Source: Apiospora phragmitis (lineage: Eukaryota; Ascomycota; Sordariomycetes; Amphisphaeriales; Apiosporaceae). Taken from it: DNA of 64,000 bases. Location: positions 2,646,501-2,710,500 of the forward strand of contig JAQQWL010000006.1 of assembly GCA_038363925.1 (NCBI GenBank), written 5' to 3'. The translations under genes and the position numbers were made by a program. The notes below the pieces were generated by a model. It was not told the DNA's origin, made no database searches, and worked only from the letters and a program-made list of their open reading frames with translations. Positions 61,870 through 64,000 of the stretch are shown piece after piece (the first letter of the stretch is position 1; each line of letters begins with the position of its first letter).

Positions 61870-64000
61870 ATCCATGCCGTGGCAGAACGTTTTAGGGCGT
61901 AACGATTACTAGGCCGTCGCGAATCGGAAGAGAGGGAGAATGGCGGCGGCGTTAAGGCTAAGGTAAGGGCGGGCCACCGACGCCGGCTGCCACGGGCATG
62001 AGTAGCACAGAAAGGGGAAGGTAGCTGAAGGTTCCTGGATATGTACCACCACCCCGAAACACCCGGGGGCGCTCCTCGATTCTCTGTTGATTGGTGGCCC
62101 TGACGGATGACCAATGCTATATAAGCAAGAGGCGAACGGACTTCCCCACGAGGGGGTCTCTGATTATCTTGATGGGATCAAGTATGGCCATATCTATAAG
62201 GCATATCTGATAAGAAGCCGCACGCAGGTGTGTGGCCGGATCCTCGTTGTGGCCTCTTCGCCGATATCTGCATAGACGGCCAGGAGATTGTGAGGTGGTA
62301 TGGCAGATCCCGGTTGAGGCAGGCGACGACGCACATTACGGCACGGTAAAAGCATAGCGTCGTATCGAAGAGGATTCCTTGTTGTCCTGTCAGTCAGTCA
62401 GCCAGCTGAAGTCTCGGTTAACGTCGTGTGTTGCATGACGAAAGAAGCACACCAAGTAGCGCAATTCAATGAGTAAGGAATACAACCGTTGTTGGAGAAT
62501 GCGGTGATGAATTCTCCAAGCCCATGGGTTTTGGCTTTTGGGGCATGCAGATCTCAAGTTGGGCGGACCGACTGCGCTGGATCCCAAGGCGCCGGGTGCG
62601 CTGACACGCTGACAGGCAGAAGGAAAGCCTAATCCAGCACCAATCAAGCGCTACTTTGCCATTGGAGCAACCCGATTGCCCCCCACAAGATTAAGCATCG
62701 TTGAATCGTTTCCCTAGCTTGGCAGCCAAATGCATTTGATCTGACAGCACCACACTTGAATACAACCGAAGATGAAAAGAAAAAGACGAAGAACAGCAAG
62801 AAAGGCCCGACCTGCAAGATCGTGCTTTCGTCGTGCCCCGTTTTGAACTGCTACCTACCCAACCTATCCTGCCTTGTTCTACATCGCGATATTCTGCCTT
62901 GACCTCTTCGCTTCGGGCTTTTTGACCACGACAGAGAGACAGGGAGAGAATCCCATCCCCTGTCCCGTCTCATCGACAATGCAGACTGCCAAGATAATGG
63001 ACCAAGACACACGCACGCCATGAGATACGAAAAAGAAAGCACGGCTCTGATTTGTCAACCAAGGGGCTACCTTTTGGGCTCTCGCGGAAGCAAATGTTAC
63101 GTCCTGCGGCATCAAGCATGCATGCTACACGACAGCCAGAAGGGAAGGAGAATATGCCATCTGTCGCCCATGTTGGTTGGACCCCCACTGCCAGTCAACG
63201 AACGTCCTGGTCTGGACTCAGAGTCCGTCCCGGGACCCAAATCCGGGCAACGAATACCTTGGAGCCAGCATTTGGCACACCCTCTCGTCTATCGACCGCT
63301 GCACTTCGACTATCCCGTCCCACTATCTTAAGGTCAGGTTGATAGGAATCGTCTCAGGAGGTCGCGAGACTTGGCTGCATTGCGTTGAGCAGACCCGAGT
63401 GCGTGAGCAGAGCCGAGACGTGCACGCGCAGCCAATCTATTCTGGCTGTCACTTGACATAATGCCATGCTTCTTCAGGTTTTCCTGTGCCTCTTCCCCGC
63501 AATCTCTCATTGCCCAGAAGCAGGTAGGAGGTGAGTGCTAATCGTGCGTCTAGAGATTACCCTGGTTTTATCCAGATTGGTGGCAACGCTGTCATGGCCG
63601 CTTTGGGTCCGCCCTCCCACGTCACCACCACGGATCAATCTTTAATGCGCCGACTCTCATCGACCACAGCCCTTGCTCATTGCTCATCGTGTCGTACCAC
63701 AGCTTGCCCTTGTTTGGGTCACAATCTACTTGAGTCGCAGTGCTTCTTTGTCAACAGTGACAAAGTAACTCCGACTCTGGAAACTCCGGGGCATCCCTGG
63801 CCAAACCTGCACAGGCAATATATCCTCAATGGGAACTTAGGTCCATACATGTGCTGTCGACCCACCCGGCTGACCATCCTATTTCAGGTATGTCGTATGG
63901 GGAACGGGAGTTGCTATCTGTCACCCTCAACCTCCTCAGCCTTGACCTGACGTCCCCCATGTGCCGGGGGTGATCTGCGCAGGACTCCAGACAAGTTCTG

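Larger units (their letters stand above)
60579..64000. other. Right edge, no gene recognised
   Basis: About 3.4 kb. Open frames of up to 150 codons (61284-61739 minus, 63531-63950 plus) have no recognisable domain, and I do not call them. Two inverted repeats are described separately. Confidence 0.5.

Overview
The window is nuclear DNA of a filamentous ascomycete (Pezizomycotina). A Sordariomycete is my best guess, inferred from gene content and style and not proven. The reasons are short introns (about 49-145 nt) with GTAAGT, GTATGT or GTGCGT donors and CTAAC-type branch sites, long untranslated leaders, and typical fungal families: a C2H2 plus Fungal_trans regulator, a SAT4/PTH11-type 7-TM domain, VTC1, an AHC1-like protein, and a Rsp5/HulA ubiquitin ligase. 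Genes are sparse: 15 supported loci in 64 kb. The rest is intergenic sequence in which I recognise no tRNA, rRNA, CRISPR array or intact transposon.

Left part (1-26 kb). A zinc-finger regulator on the minus strand (333-3700) is followed by an 8.4-kb gene-free stretch. Then come choline-phosphate cytidylyltransferase (minus), a 2.2-kb gap, an F-box protein (minus), a 4.3-kb gap, a dynein Tctex-type light chain with a one-base frameshift (minus), VTC1 (plus) and an Alba-domain protein (minus).

Middle part (26-44 kb). One copy of a roughly 255-bp dispersed repeat lies upstream of the Alba gene. It is followed by an AHC1-like ADA-complex subunit (plus) broken by two compensating one-base indels, the Rsp5-type HECT ligase (minus), a Pab2-type nuclear poly(A)-binding protein (minus) with a decayed-looking reading frame behind it, and a 14-TM-type MFS transporter (minus). 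The second repeat copy lies upstream of that transporter.

Right part (44-64 kb). The most unusual gene is a 914-residue fusion of a 7-TM receptor-like domain to a complete FucP-type sugar permease (minus). After it come complex I subunit NDUFS7 (plus), a GPI-anchored cysteine-rich wall protein (minus), a voltage-gated proton channel Hv1 (minus), a rhomboid protease with a 7-bp tandem duplication that breaks the frame (minus), and a 931-residue orphan coiled-coil protein (plus). The last 3.4 kb has no recognisable gene but holds two inverted repeats.

The genes do not form one pathway. Most are housekeeping functions scattered by strand; the two transporter genes at 41.7-47.6 kb are the only pair related in kind. 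All exon joins given were worked out by eye from splice signals. In every intact gene the summed exon lengths are a multiple of three. The three broken genes reach a multiple of three only after the stated indels are corrected.
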